A DNA stretch of 64,000 nucleotides from Adhaeribacter radiodurans (GCF_014075995.1 NZ_CP055153.1:4960001-5024000), one strand, 5' to 3'; positions 28,828-38,080 are shown, counted from the stretch's first letter. Notes: a model not told the origin generated them from the sequence alone. Numbers and translations: made by a program.

Positions 28828-29989
28828 TAGAAAATATAAATACAACCCTTCTTTTCAAGATGAGATTCTTGAAAACCCTAATATTGAAGAAGACCAATCT
28901 GAAAATTTAAAAACTATCCTTGCAACCCGAGAAAAGTTAAAAGCGCTTAAAGGTGCTGATATCAGGTTTTCAGATCCAGTATTAATCCAGAACGGCAATG
29001 CTATAATATTTCCTCACACCATTAATGTTATTCAGGGTCAGGCAGGTGTACATAAAAGTAGATTAGCAGAATATATTTCGGCTGCATTCATCAAACGTCC
29101 AAACTGTGATAATAACCTGTTGAATTTTGAAAGACTAAGTCTTTACTCTACTTATACAGTTGTTTATGTAGATACGGAACGAAATTTAACCGAACAGCTA
29201 CCCTACGCTTTACAGTCCATTCAATTAAAAGCAGGTTATAATAAAGAAGATCACCCAGAGAATTTTGAATACATTTCCTTATTGCAGATAAATAGAAAAG
29301 AAAGATTTGCTGCACTTAATGAATATCTTAATTACTTAAAAAAGACTATAACCGATCCCCTTTTTATCGTTTTAGATGTTTCTACTGATTGTATAGAAGA
29401 TTTCAATAAGACAGATAAAAGTATGGAATTGATAGACTTAATGAATATGGCTATCAATGAACACAATGTAATTTTTCTTTGCTTAATCCATGAAAACCCT
29501 GGAAGTGATAAAGCCAGAGGGCATTTCGGAACAGAACTAAAGAATAAGGCATCCACAGTTATTCAGGTTGGTTTTGAAAAAGACGCAAATCAAAATGATA
29601 CTGATTTAGTTCGGGTTAAATATCTCAAATGCAGAAGTACGGCCCGGCATACTCCCTTTTATATCAAATATTGTAATGAGACTAAAGGGCTAGTATTAGC
29701 AGATGAAGGAGAAGTATCAAGCCTGATAAACAATCGAAAGCATAAAGCTGGGACGGAAGATATAATTGAGTTTATAGAAACTTATTTGGGTGATGGTTCC
29801 ACTATGACCAGGATTGAACTATTGGACAAACTATGTAAGGACTTCAAAGCAAGCCAAAGAACAATTGAGGATAGAATTAAAGAAATAATTAGCTCTGAAC
29901 AAGAAATTAATAACAATGAAGGGAATCCTTGTACTCTATTTAAAGAGACAAAAGACAAAACGTTATTTTACAGCCTAAAACCATGCTAA
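28820..29989 (+). CDS. RepA/DnaB-like AAA ATPase
   Basis: 389 residues from the ATG at 28820, which has an unusually strong ribosome-binding site (GGAAGGGAGG) five bases upstream; a TTG start at 28733 is less likely. The Walker A motif is GQAGVHKSRLA (Lys79-Ser80) and Walker B is LFIVLDVSTD. The segments VIFLCLIHENPGSDKARGHF and KCRSTARHTPF fit the RecA-like hexameric helicases of the RepA/DnaB type used by plasmids and phages. It probably loads on or unwinds the island origin. The TTGCAA array lies directly downstream, and a primase-like gene follows. Confidence 0.82.
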   Translation: MDDRKYKYNPSFQDEILENPNIEEDQSENLKTILATREKLKALKGADIRFSDPVLIQNGNAIIFPHTINVIQGQAGVHKSRLAEYISAAFIKRPNCDNNLLNFERLSLYSTYTVVYVDTERNLTEQLPYALQSIQLKAGYNKEDHPENFEYISLLQINRKERFAALNEYLNYLKKTITDPLFIVLDVSTDCIEDFNKTDKSMELIDLMNMAINEHNVIFLCLIHENPGSDKARGHFGTELKNKASTVIQVGFEKDANQNDTDLVRVKYLKCRSTARHTPFYIKYCNETKGLVLADEGEVSSLINNRKHKAGTEDIIEFIETYLGDGSTMTRIELLDKLCKDFKASQRTIEDRIKEIISSEQEINNNEGNPCTLFKETKDKTLFYSLKPC

Positions 29990-30008
29990 ATATCTCAAAA
30001 TCAATCGT

Positions 30009-30228
30009 TTGCAATTTTGAAATTTCATTTGCAAATCAACTTTGCAACGATTGCAAGTTTGCAACCCCCTATATACCCTATTGCAATTTGCAAATGAAAA
30101 TCATCACAATGCATGAAACCAAGAAGCTGAATTTTTTAAATAAATATGTGTAAATCCGTCTACTTCTTTATTAGTACATGTTTGCAAGTTTGCAACGGCC
30201 TATATAGGGGTTTGCAATTTGCAAATGA
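30009..30228. repeat. TTGCAA array with two 47-bp repeat modules, candidate replication origin or operator
   Basis: Eleven copies of the palindromic hexamer TTGCAA occur in 216 bases (30009, 30029, 30042, 30051, 30059, 30081, 30088, 30182, 30190, 30212, 30219). The last four of the first group and all four of the second share the spacing 8, 22, 7, forming two modules at 30051-30097 and 30182-30228 with about 40 of 47 identical bases. Each has CCTATATA in the centre between paired hexamers. The array fills the gap between the ATPase and the primase-like gene, where iterons of a replication origin or operators would be expected. Confidence 0.75.
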
Positions 30229-30263
30229 GAAATCAACTCTTCACACTATTAATGTATTTTGAT

Positions 30264-31334
30264 ATGAACAAGGACCATCAATACATATTAGAGACTGGAA
30301 GCCGCAAACATATCTGTATTAATTGCGGCAAAAAAACAGCTGTCAGGTACAAGGATAAGGAAACAGGTGCTTACCTACCTGAACAATATTCCAGATGCGA
30401 TCGTGAAGTGAATTGTGCTTATCACCTCAACCCTTACAAGGATGGGTTTGCTAAAGCAATAAAAGAAAATAAGGATTTAAGCCGTTTCCTGTTTCCGAGC
30501 ACTAAGAAAATGGAAATAGGAAACGCTAAAAAGACTGATAAGCCAGTAACATTCATTCCTTTTGATATCCTTAAACAAAGCCGGCACAGTTACGAGCAAA
30601 ACACTTTTATTCAGTTCCTTACTAAGCTATTTGGAGTTGAAGAAACAAATAAACTGATAGGCAAATATTTCATAGGCACCTCTAATGATTGTTTTCGAAA
30701 GGAAACAGGGTATTGGTTAGGCGCCACTATCTTTTGGTTTATCGATATAAAAGGAAGGATACGAGCTGGTCAGGTAAAATTATTTGATGAGAACGGGCAT
30801 ACGGCTAAATACATTAATAGGGAGGGAGATAAAGCTAGTTGTACTGATGGTATCCATACTCCGCTAAAGTGGAGCTATCAGAAAAAAAAGGAGCATCTCC
30901 CCGAATGGCTGGCCAATTACATAGAAAGCAAAAAGATATTCTGCTTTTTCGGTGAACATCTGTTAAAAGATAAAACCAAACCCATTGCCATAGTAGAGGC
31001 ACCCAAAACTGCCATAATTGCCAGCGTTTACCTGCCGCAGTTTATCTGGATTGCCGTTGGAGCTTTATCTTATCTAACCGAAGAAAGATGCAAGGCTTTA
31101 TATGGCCGTGATGTTATCCTATACCCAGACGTGAATGCTTATGAAAAATGGTATAACCGGGCCTTAGAACTTTCTCATATAGCTAACTTCAAAATATCAG
31201 ATTACCTGGAAGCCACTTCTACCCAAGAGGAAAGACAGCAAGGAATAGACTTAGCAGACCGTTTAATCCGGTATAACTTCAATGAATATGAATTAATACA
31301 AGAATATCCTACACCTATATATCAAGCAGCATAA
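30264..31334 (+). CDS. DUF6371 protein, primase-like (zinc finger plus TOPRIM-like domain)
   Basis: 356 residues from the ATG at 30264; starts further up would run into the TTGCAA array. The N-terminus has a CHC2-type zinc site, Cys18, Cys21, Cys45 and Cys51 (HICINCGKK ... SRCDREVNCAYH). The C-terminal half has TOPRIM-like motifs: PIAIVEAPKTAIIAS, IAVGALSYLTEERC and GRDVILYPDVNAYEKW. DUF6371 proteins resemble the primases of mobile elements; primer synthesis at the island origin is inferred. It follows the ATPase in the same direction. Confidence 0.8.
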   Translation: MNKDHQYILETGSRKHICINCGKKTAVRYKDKETGAYLPEQYSRCDREVNCAYHLNPYKDGFAKAIKENKDLSRFLFPSTKKMEIGNAKKTDKPVTFIPFDILKQSRHSYEQNTFIQFLTKLFGVEETNKLIGKYFIGTSNDCFRKETGYWLGATIFWFIDIKGRIRAGQVKLFDENGHTAKYINREGDKASCTDGIHTPLKWSYQKKKEHLPEWLANYIESKKIFCFFGEHLLKDKTKPIAIVEAPKTAIIASVYLPQFIWIAVGALSYLTEERCKALYGRDVILYPDVNAYEKWYNRALELSHIANFKISDYLEATSTQEERQQGIDLADRLIRYNFNEYELIQEYPTPIYQAA

Positions 31335-31351
31335 TCTTAAATAAAAATAAA

Positions 31352-31603
31352 ATGAAAATTGTAACAAACAACCCTAAAGAGAATACCCTTGATACTATTT
31401 CACTTATAAGTGAAAAATGCTGTCCTACTCTTAATGGTAAAGACTTAAACCTAACCCTTACTCCACTTGAAACTGATATTCTAGTAGATGCGCTGTTCTT
31501 TTATCAATCAGCTATGCACATTGAGTTAACTGGTGAGCAGATCACCCGTTTAGAAAGCATCTATAAAAAAATCGGGATAGAAACAGAATATAAAATCTGC
31601 TAA
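31352..31603 (+). CDS. Small hypothetical protein
   Basis: 83 residues, unrecognised. It starts 17 bases after the primase-like gene and is probably co-transcribed with it. The protein is soluble and helical in its second half (PLETDILVDALFFYQSAMHI). A 234-bp AT-rich gap follows before the tape measure gene. Confidence 0.6.
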   Translation: MKIVTNNPKENTLDTISLISEKCCPTLNGKDLNLTLTPLETDILVDALFFYQSAMHIELTGEQITRLESIYKKIGIETEYKIC

Positions 31604-31837
31604 ACAAATTGTACTTTGAAGAGTAATATACAACTCCTTTCCGTTCGAATAAAGTTACTCTAAAGATTGATTCTTAAGAATTTGGCTAAAAATTACCTTA
31701 TTCCAATATGTAAATCAGCATAATTTACGTATATTTATTAAAGTTTATCGCTCCTCTCTACCCTATCTATTCTCATTTATTTTATTTTTTGTCTTACTAA
31801 GCACTACTCATAAGCTGTGCTGATAAATTGAATAATT

Positions 31838-34800
31838 GTGGGAAAAGTAACGACCGATTGGATACTCGACACCGGTAAATCACAGGCTAATCTTAGTGAA
31901 TTAGCCCGTAGTTTAGATGCCTATAATACCACGCTGCAAAAGTCGGGGGATTTAGGCCGTGACCTGTTCCGCGACAGTGTGAAATCTACTCGCGACTTCA
32001 ACCAGGAACTCGCGCAAGGCACCCGTATCTTCCAGAAAATAGAAACCAGCGCCCAAGCCTTTGAAACCGAGCTAAAAGGGGTCAACAAAGCCTTAGTGGA
32101 TGCGGGGAAAGCCCAAAAAGGATTAACGGCGGAAGCTAAATACGATAAAATCCAGCAGGAAGCCGCCAAGGTACGCAAGCAAATGCAGGATTTAGGCGAT
32201 ACGACCGAGCAAACCGGTAAGCAAGCCAGCGGGCTAGGCAGTATCTTTAAAGGTGCTCTAGCGGGTGCGGCCGCTTACTTCTCCATTGATGCCATTAAAG
32301 GCTTTCTCGGGGGAATAGTAGACACTACCGCCGAATTCCAGAAGTTTGATGCCGTTCTCACCAATACCTTAGGCTCTTCCTCCGTCGCGCAGACCGCCTT
32401 AAACACTATTAAGGACGTGGCCGCTACTACTCCTTTCTCAGTAGCGGAACTCACCGAATCTTTTGTTAAACTCGCTAACCAAGGGGTAGTTCTGGCGAAA
32501 GATGAAATCATTTCTTTAGGCGATTTAGCTTCTTCAACCGGCAAGAGCTTTGATCAACTGGCAGAAGCTGCGCTGGATGCCATGAACGGCGAGAACGAAC
32601 GCTTAAAAGAGTTCGGTATCAAAGCACAGAAAAACGGCGAAACGACCATCTTTACCTTTAAAGGGGTACGTACCGAAGTAGAGAACAACGCCGAAGCTAT
32701 TAATAAATATCTGATTTCTTTAGGCAAAGTAGACGGGGTGGCCGGTTCGATGGAAGCCATATCGGGCACCATTGGGGGGCAATTATCCAACTTAGGCGAT
32801 ACGATAGACGAATTATTCTTAACCATTGGTAATGCTACCTCGGACTTTATTTCGGGTGCTATTTCGGCCTTTGCTTCTTTCGTTAAAGGGGCTACGGCGG
32901 CGGTATTGGTGCTCAAAGAAATACCGAAATTCGTTAAGGATAATCAGGTTGCGTTCTACGCGTTAGGGGTAGCTATCCTCGCTTTAAACGCCGCCAATAT
33001 TAAGGCCGCTGCTACTACCTTGTATCACGCGGCAGTAGAACGGGGCCGGGCCATTGCTACCCAGGCAACCGCCGTCGCCACACGGGTATTAAACGCCGCT
33101 TTAACCGCCAACCCGATTGGATTAGTCATTGCCGCGATTAGTTTACTGGTATCGGGCTTAGTGCTTTGGTACAATAAATCCGAGCAGGTACGGGCGGTCA
33201 CGCAAGGTTTGTTTTCCGCTTTAAAAGCATTAGGTTCTATTGCTATTGATGTATTCAAGGCCATTGCCTTACCTACCCCGGCCAACATTGCCCAGGCTGC
33301 TGATTCACTCCGTAATTTTGGTTCCAAAGTATCCGGCGCCTATAACGAAGGCTATAACCGGCAGGCAGCCAAAGATAAAGCAGCCAATGATGCGGCAAAA
33401 AACAAAGAAATAGCCGATAAGCTAAAGAAAGAAAAAGAACAGGCCGAGTTTGAAGCCGCGCAAGCCGCCAAAGCTAAAGCGGCAGCCCAGGCCAAAGCCG
33501 ATGAATTGCGCAAGAAAAAAGCCGATGAAGCTGCCAAAAAAGAAGCCGCTGAACGCAAGAAAGCCGCCGACGAGTTAAAGCGGGAACTGGAAAACCTCGA
33601 AAAAGAAACCAACCGAGCCCGCCTGGATATGCTGGATAAAAACAGCAAGGAATACCAACTGGAGCTTTACGCGCAGCGCACCAAAGAGATTGATATTATG
33701 GAGGACACCCTTAAACGGCTGGATAAAAAAGCCGGGGGGGATGGTAAACTGGATACCAAACAAATAGAACAAATCAACCTCCTAAGAGAGCAAGCTTTAC
33801 GGGAGTTTCAGGAAAACGAATACAACGTAGAGCTCGACCACCGTAAGAAATTACTCGACCTGCAAAAAGATTCCGATGCGAAAGAACTAGCTCAAATAGA
33901 GCTCAAATACCAGGCGGAAATTGATCTGGCTCACATTGCCCACAACCGGCAATTAGCGGAGGCCTTAGAAGCCGCCAAACAACGAGAACTAGCCCAGGCT
34001 AAATTTCGGCAGGCTAGTAACAAATTGGACAAGGAAGAATCCCTGGCTACAGAAACAGCCATTGCCTACAAGGTTGATAACACACAAACGGATTCCATAA
34101 AATTAGAACGCGATAAACAGCAAGCCATTCTGGATGTGCAAATAGAGTACGCACAAAAAAGAATGAACTTACTGGAAACGGAGACTGGGGAAGAAACTGC
34201 CCTACGCCGTTTAGCTCTAGCCAATACGATAGAGGATTTAAAGAAATCTAAAGCAGATATTCAAAAAGAGCAAAAGCAGGCTGATTTTAATATTATGGCC
34301 TTGCTCGGGATTGATGAAGAGGACCGCGCCGCTGTGGAGGAAAGCTTAGGTATCATTGCTGGCTCTATTCAGGATTTTACCGCCAAACAACTAGAAGCCG
34401 CCAACGAAACTTTAGAAAAGCGCCGGGAAGAAGTGGAGGAAAAACAAGCGGCCTTAAACACTGAAATTGAACTGAATAAACAAGGCTTTGCCAGTAATGT
34501 AGAAACCCGTCGTAAAGAGTTAGAAGATGCCAAAGCCGCCCGCGCCCAAGCATTAAAAGAGCAGGAGAAAGCCCAAAAAAGACAGGCCCAAATTGATAGT
34601 TTATCTCAACTTAGTTCTTTGGCTACCGCCAGTGCCAATATTATTCAGGGGTGGAGTTCTTTACCCTTCGTTGGTCAGGTTATTGGGCTTGCCGCCGTTG
34701 CTGCTATGTTCGCCTCCTTTATAGCCTTGAAAGCTAAAGCCGGCAGTATTGCTAAAGCGGAGAAAGGATGGGATTATGTAGGAGGCAAAAGACACGCGCA

Positions 34801-35209
34801 AGGGGGCAATAAATACGTGTCTATGGATAGCCACAACGATATTTTAGAGATAGAGGAAGGGGAAAGAATAGTCAATAGAAAATCTAATCAAAAATACTGG
34901 CATTTATTAAATGCGATTAATGAAGATGACCAAAAGGAATTAGCTAATCTTTCTTTACAGTATTTATTGCAAGGAACCAACGTAGTTCCAGCTCCGGAAA
35001 CGCCCAAAGAAGTAAACCGCCAATGGCAATCCTACCAGCAATCGAAAGAAACATCTAGCCAAGATTTATTATTAGAAGTCCGGCACTTACGCAAAGAAGT
35101 AAGCGACTTTAAAAAGCAAGCGGCCACCGTAAATAAGACTGACTACTTGCCTGATGGTACGAAGATTACCACTAAAGGAAATGTTACCCGAACTACCCAT
35201 AAAGCCTAA
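31838..35209 (+). CDS. Phage tail tape measure protein
   Basis: 1123 residues, GTG start at 31838; no better start is in frame. Tape measure proteins set tail length and form part of the ejection channel. The family domain lies at about 160-345 (TTAEFQKFDAVLTNTLGS, ATTPFSVAELTESFVKLANQ). Hydrophobic stretches occur near 365-455 and 955-985 and a long Ala/Lys/Glu-rich coiled coil at about 500-780. The C-terminal GGNKYVSMDSHNDILEIEEG segment is typical of Bacteroidota versions. The gene looks clearly richer in GC than its neighbours. No other tail, capsid or baseplate gene accompanies it. Confidence 0.9.
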   Translation: MGKVTTDWILDTGKSQANLSELARSLDAYNTTLQKSGDLGRDLFRDSVKSTRDFNQELAQGTRIFQKIETSAQAFETELKGVNKALVDAGKAQKGLTAEAKYDKIQQEAAKVRKQMQDLGDTTEQTGKQASGLGSIFKGALAGAAAYFSIDAIKGFLGGIVDTTAEFQKFDAVLTNTLGSSSVAQTALNTIKDVAATTPFSVAELTESFVKLANQGVVLAKDEIISLGDLASSTGKSFDQLAEAALDAMNGENERLKEFGIKAQKNGETTIFTFKGVRTEVENNAEAINKYLISLGKVDGVAGSMEAISGTIGGQLSNLGDTIDELFLTIGNATSDFISGAISAFASFVKGATAAVLVLKEIPKFVKDNQVAFYALGVAILALNAANIKAAATTLYHAAVERGRAIATQATAVATRVLNAALTANPIGLVIAAISLLVSGLVLWYNKSEQVRAVTQGLFSALKALGSIAIDVFKAIALPTPANIAQAADSLRNFGSKVSGAYNEGYNRQAAKDKAANDAAKNKEIADKLKKEKEQAEFEAAQAAKAKAAAQAKADELRKKKADEAAKKEAAERKKAADELKRELENLEKETNRARLDMLDKNSKEYQLELYAQRTKEIDIMEDTLKRLDKKAGGDGKLDTKQIEQINLLREQALREFQENEYNVELDHRKKLLDLQKDSDAKELAQIELKYQAEIDLAHIAHNRQLAEALEAAKQRELAQAKFRQASNKLDKEESLATETAIAYKVDNTQTDSIKLERDKQQAILDVQIEYAQKRMNLLETETGEETALRRLALANTIEDLKKSKADIQKEQKQADFNIMALLGIDEEDRAAVEESLGIIAGSIQDFTAKQLEAANETLEKRREEVEEKQAALNTEIELNKQGFASNVETRRKELEDAKAARAQALKEQEKAQKRQAQIDSLSQLSSLATASANIIQGWSSLPFVGQVIGLAAVAAMFASFIALKAKAGSIAKAEKGWDYVGGKRHAQGGNKYVSMDSHNDILEIEEGERIVNRKSNQKYWHLLNAINEDDQKELANLSLQYLLQGTNVVPAPETPKEVNRQWQSYQQSKETSSQDLLLEVRHLRKEVSDFKKQAATVNKTDYLPDGTKITTKGNVTRTTHKA

Positions 35210-35213
35210 ACTT

Positions 35214-35591
35214 ATGAAAATTCCATTTTTTCAGAATTTGTTCAGGGGCAAACGCCTGCTTCAACAACAAATAGAGGATCTTAAAAATGAGCTTCAGCAA
35301 CAACAAACAGCTTATGAGCAGAAGTTAGCGGATACCCGGGAACAACACCTTTCTACTCTAATGAATATATCCCGCCAAGCTTTAAATCTTACCAAGCTAA
35401 CAATTGATGTTCGGGACTTGGCAAAAGCAGGGAAGGATAAAGATTTAGCCAAGTGGGCCACCCAAAGCCATAATGAATGTTTAAATTTTGCTAATTCCAT
35501 CCTAAACAAAGACATAAGAGCAGCTCTCAATAATCTGAACCCTTTAGCCGCCAGTCTCATGAACTTCATGGATAGCTTTAAGGAAGAATAA
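35214..35591 (+). CDS. Hypothetical coiled-coil protein
   Basis: 125 residues from the ATG at 35214, four bases after the tape measure stop codon. A Gln/Glu/Lys-rich coiled coil covers about residues 13-55 (RLLQQQIEDLKNELQQQQTA). It is not recognised, but the tight spacing suggests it is expressed, and perhaps works, with the tape measure protein. Confidence 0.65.
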   Translation: MKIPFFQNLFRGKRLLQQQIEDLKNELQQQQTAYEQKLADTREQHLSTLMNISRQALNLTKLTIDVRDLAKAGKDKDLAKWATQSHNECLNFANSILNKDIRAALNNLNPLAASLMNFMDSFKEE

Positions 35592-35624
35592 ACCCAATTA
35601 CAACCACTTAAAAACTGTAAACTG

Positions 35625-36098
35625 ATGAATACTGAAAATACAACACTTACCGATAAGCAAGAACGCTTCTGCCAGGAATATTTAATTGATTTAAATGCTA
35701 CCCAAGCTGCCATACGGGCTGGATATAGCAGAGAAACTGCTAATGAACAAGGCTCCCAGAACTTAGCAAAACTTAGTATTCACGCGCGTATAAGAGAGCT
35801 AAAATCTAACCGGGCGGAACAACTGCATTTAGATGCTTTCTGGGTATTAAAGCGCCTTATTGACATCTCTAACCGGGCCATGCAGGTTGAGCCGGTCCTT
35901 TGGTTTAATCCGGAAACTAAGCAAATGGAAGAAACGGGTGAATATCGCTTTGATTCTGCCGGCGCTGTTAAAGCTACGGAGTTAATCGGTAAACATATTG
36001 GCTTCTTTGAGGAACACAACAGCCAGAAAAAACCGGAAACTATCATTAAAAATACTTTCTCCTTAAAAAGACGGGCTCCCCTCCCAGTAAGAGAATAA
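35625..36098 (+). CDS. Terminase small subunit (XtmA-like)
   Basis: 157 residues. The small terminase subunit recognises the packaging site and guides the large subunit. The family N-terminus is clear: LTDKQERFCQEYLIDLNATQ, AAIRAGYSRETANEQGSQNL, followed by a second helix pair (RAEQLHLDAFWVLKRLIDIS) and KATELIGKHIGFFEEH. No large subunit is present anywhere in the island, so this protein could redirect packaging by a helper phage, as terminase small subunits of phage satellites do. Confidence 0.88.
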   Translation: MNTENTTLTDKQERFCQEYLIDLNATQAAIRAGYSRETANEQGSQNLAKLSIHARIRELKSNRAEQLHLDAFWVLKRLIDISNRAMQVEPVLWFNPETKQMEETGEYRFDSAGAVKATELIGKHIGFFEEHNSQKKPETIIKNTFSLKRRAPLPVRE

Positions 36099-36127
36099 CT
36101 ATCAAAGCTGTGATAAACCTGTGACAA

Positions 36128-36436
36128 ATGGCAAACAATCCGAATCACTTAAATAACCTGAAACCCTTTAAAAAGGGAGTAGATGATCGCCGCAATGTTA
36201 GTGGTGAGAATAGAAAGATCCCTGCTATAGATGTACTGTTAGCAGAAGTCTTGGAAGATCCAATAAATGGGACAATATCTGCTAAAGCTATTCTATTAGC
36301 GTTAAGAGACAAAGCAATAAAAGGAGATGTAAGAGCAGCCGAGGTCCTATTAGAACGGGCTTATGGTAAAGCTTTGCAAAAAACGGATGTGAATCTAAAA
36401 TTCGGGGTAGATTCTGAAGAAGAATACGTTGATTAA
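36128..36436 (+). CDS. DUF5681-like packaging-associated protein
   Basis: 102 residues. The N-terminus (NNLKPFKKGVDDRRNVSGEN) resembles DUF5681 proteins, which are often encoded near small terminase genes. The rest is helical (LLALRDKAIKGDVRAAEVLLERAYGKA, read as two helices). It overlaps the frame of the following gene's upstream extension and is probably in one transcription unit with both terminase-type genes. Confidence 0.65.
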   Translation: MANNPNHLNNLKPFKKGVDDRRNVSGENRKIPAIDVLLAEVLEDPINGTISAKAILLALRDKAIKGDVRAAEVLLERAYGKALQKTDVNLKFGVDSEEEYVD

Positions 36437-36464
36437 ATATAATATCTACCATATAGAAGGCAAA

Positions 36465-36881
36465 ATGATACAAGGTAATAATTGTAAAAGACGAACCAAA
36501 CACGGACGGCCTCGCAGATTTATCACTCCTGAGGCTCTATGGCAGGCTGCTAGTGCGTACTTTGAATGGTGCGACATTAATCCACTTACCAAACCAGAAT
36601 TGAATAGGTGGTATGGAAAACAGGACTGTATCTCCTTAATCAGGCCCTATACCCTTCGCGGATTTTGCCAATTTAATAAAATTGGTGTTAACTACTTAAA
36701 ACAATTAAAAGCTAGTCTAGCGCCCCATGAACAGGAACTATATTTCACCATTATCCGCATTGAAAAAATAATATGGGTGCAGCAGTTTGAAGGGGCATGC
36801 GTGGGAGCTTTTAACCCGCTTATTATAGCCCGGTCCTTGGCTCTTAATAATAAGACTCAACAAGTAAATTTATTCTTCTAA
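36465..36881 (+). CDS. Second terminase small-subunit-like DNA-packaging protein
   Basis: 138 residues from the ATG at 36465, preceded by AGAAGG; starts from 36429 overlap the previous gene. The sequence pattern GRPRRFITPEALWQAASAYF, then PYTLRGFCQFNKIGVNYLKQ and FEGACVGAFNPLIIARSLAL, fits the P22 gp3-type small terminase family and is unlike the XtmA-type protein encoded at 35625. Two unrelated small-subunit types in one island without a large subunit is unusual. It is the last rightward gene of the left block and ends 120 bases before a long inverted repeat. Confidence 0.72.
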   Translation: MIQGNNCKRRTKHGRPRRFITPEALWQAASAYFEWCDINPLTKPELNRWYGKQDCISLIRPYTLRGFCQFNKIGVNYLKQLKASLAPHEQELYFTIIRIEKIIWVQQFEGACVGAFNPLIIARSLALNNKTQQVNLFF

Positions 36882-37002
36882 TAATTAAAAGGAAACACCT
36901 GATTCACATTGATATCATAAATGCAGACTAATGATTTTACTTGTGGAAGTAATCCTTTGAACTTAATTACTGCTGTATTTAGATATATTGGTATAATTTA
37001 AA

Positions 37003-37051
37003 TTTTCTTTCGTAACTCCTTTTGATTAAAAATTAGAGTTACGAAAGAAAA
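37003..37051. terminator. Long inverted repeat between convergent blocks, probable bidirectional terminator
   Basis: A 16-bp perfect stem (TTTTCTTTCGTAACTC at 37003-37018 with 37036-37051) and a 17-base loop lie between the last rightward packaging gene and the leftward cargo genes. The A/T-rich outer ends would serve as U-runs in both directions. Confidence 0.65.
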
Positions 37052-37103
37052 AAGTTGTTTGATAAAGATTATTCTAAATTAACTAAGTTGTTTATTACAA
37101 ACA

Positions 37104-37841
37104 TTATTCTTTTATAAACCGGGCTTTGTAAACTACTTTACCCTGGCTATTTTCAATTTGGATAATGTAAATACCATTTTTTAATTGATTTACATTCAAA
37201 CGCATATTATTAGGAGTGCTTGGTTTAGAAATGACCTTATTACCTTTTACATCATAAATTTGAATTACATCATTCTTGGAAATAACTTTCTCCGACGAAT
37301 TTTTTAGATCAATGGTTAAAATAGATGTAACTGGATTGGGGTACATTTTAGCTCCTCCTTCAGAATTTAACAAAAGAGATTTACTTGGAATAAAAGTAGG
37401 ACTATTAATTACTTGGCTTGGCTCACAGGTAAGAATATGAGCTTCTTGGTTGCCGCGCAGTGGGTAGCTTACAAAGGTTTTATCATCTATTACCTGCACA
37501 GCTTGTACCGTCCATTTGACAACTGTACCCGGTACTACTGGAATAGTTGCGGTACAATTTTGATTACTTGTACAGGCAATATTGTTGGCTGAATCAGTTT
37601 CAGTTTTCTCGTTAGAAAATGGATCTAAATAAGTTCCTTTTACAAGGTAGCTTTGATTACCACTACTGCCCTTCCATTTCACTGTAAGCGTAGTACATGT
37701 TACAGAAACTATATCCCCTGCTGCAGGTTTAGGTACAACTGGGCTTACAATTATTTGGCAGCATCCAGGACATTCACTTTGACCGGAAACTTTAAATACA
37801 ATTAAAAGCCAGCTTAGGGCAAAAAATATTGTTGGTTTCAT
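37104..37841 (-). CDS. Type IX-secreted protein with type A sorting domain
   Basis: 245 residues from the ATG at 37841; the frame could extend 17 codons upstream. A signal peptide (MKPTIFFALSWLLIVFKVSG) is followed by a Cys-rich start (SECPGCC) and a Fn3/Ig-like body. The last 75 or so residues form a type IX sorting domain: MYPNPVTSILTIDLKN, IQIYDVKGNKVISK and LKNGIYIIQIENSQGKVVY. The mature protein should be exported across the outer membrane by the host's T9SS. Its body has no recognised function. It lies downstream of the RHS gene (239-bp gap), where an RHS immunity gene would normally stand, but a secreted protein is an unlikely cytoplasmic antidote. Confidence 0.85.
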   Translation of the reverse strand: MKPTIFFALSWLLIVFKVSGQSECPGCCQIIVSPVVPKPAAGDIVSVTCTTLTVKWKGSSGNQSYLVKGTYLDPFSNEKTETDSANNIACTSNQNCTATIPVVPGTVVKWTVQAVQVIDDKTFVSYPLRGNQEAHILTCEPSQVINSPTFIPSKSLLLNSEGGAKMYPNPVTSILTIDLKNSSEKVISKNDVIQIYDVKGNKVISKPSTPNNMRLNVNQLKNGIYIIQIENSQGKVVYKARFIKE

Positions 37842-38080
37842 TGTGTTTAGCTTTAACAATTGAAATATATTATAAGGTTGAATATTTATCATTTTTGAAA
37901 AGATTATTGATATAATTAAATTACTGTATATGAAATAAAGGCATTATACCGAAGTCTCTTCCTTTATATTTAACAGATTAATATTTAAGCAGCTTTAGTA
38001 ATTTCAAATACTAAGTCAGTTATTATTCTGTCTTTAAGTAGAAAGGACTTATTGTTGAATTAATTTATTCTAAACCTATT

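Noticed and set aside
32554-33772. Minus-strand open frames of 65 to 120 codons within the tape measure gene
   Set aside because: They arise from the Ala- and Lys-rich composition of the tape measure gene on the other strand; products are Ser/Ala-rich low-complexity sequence.
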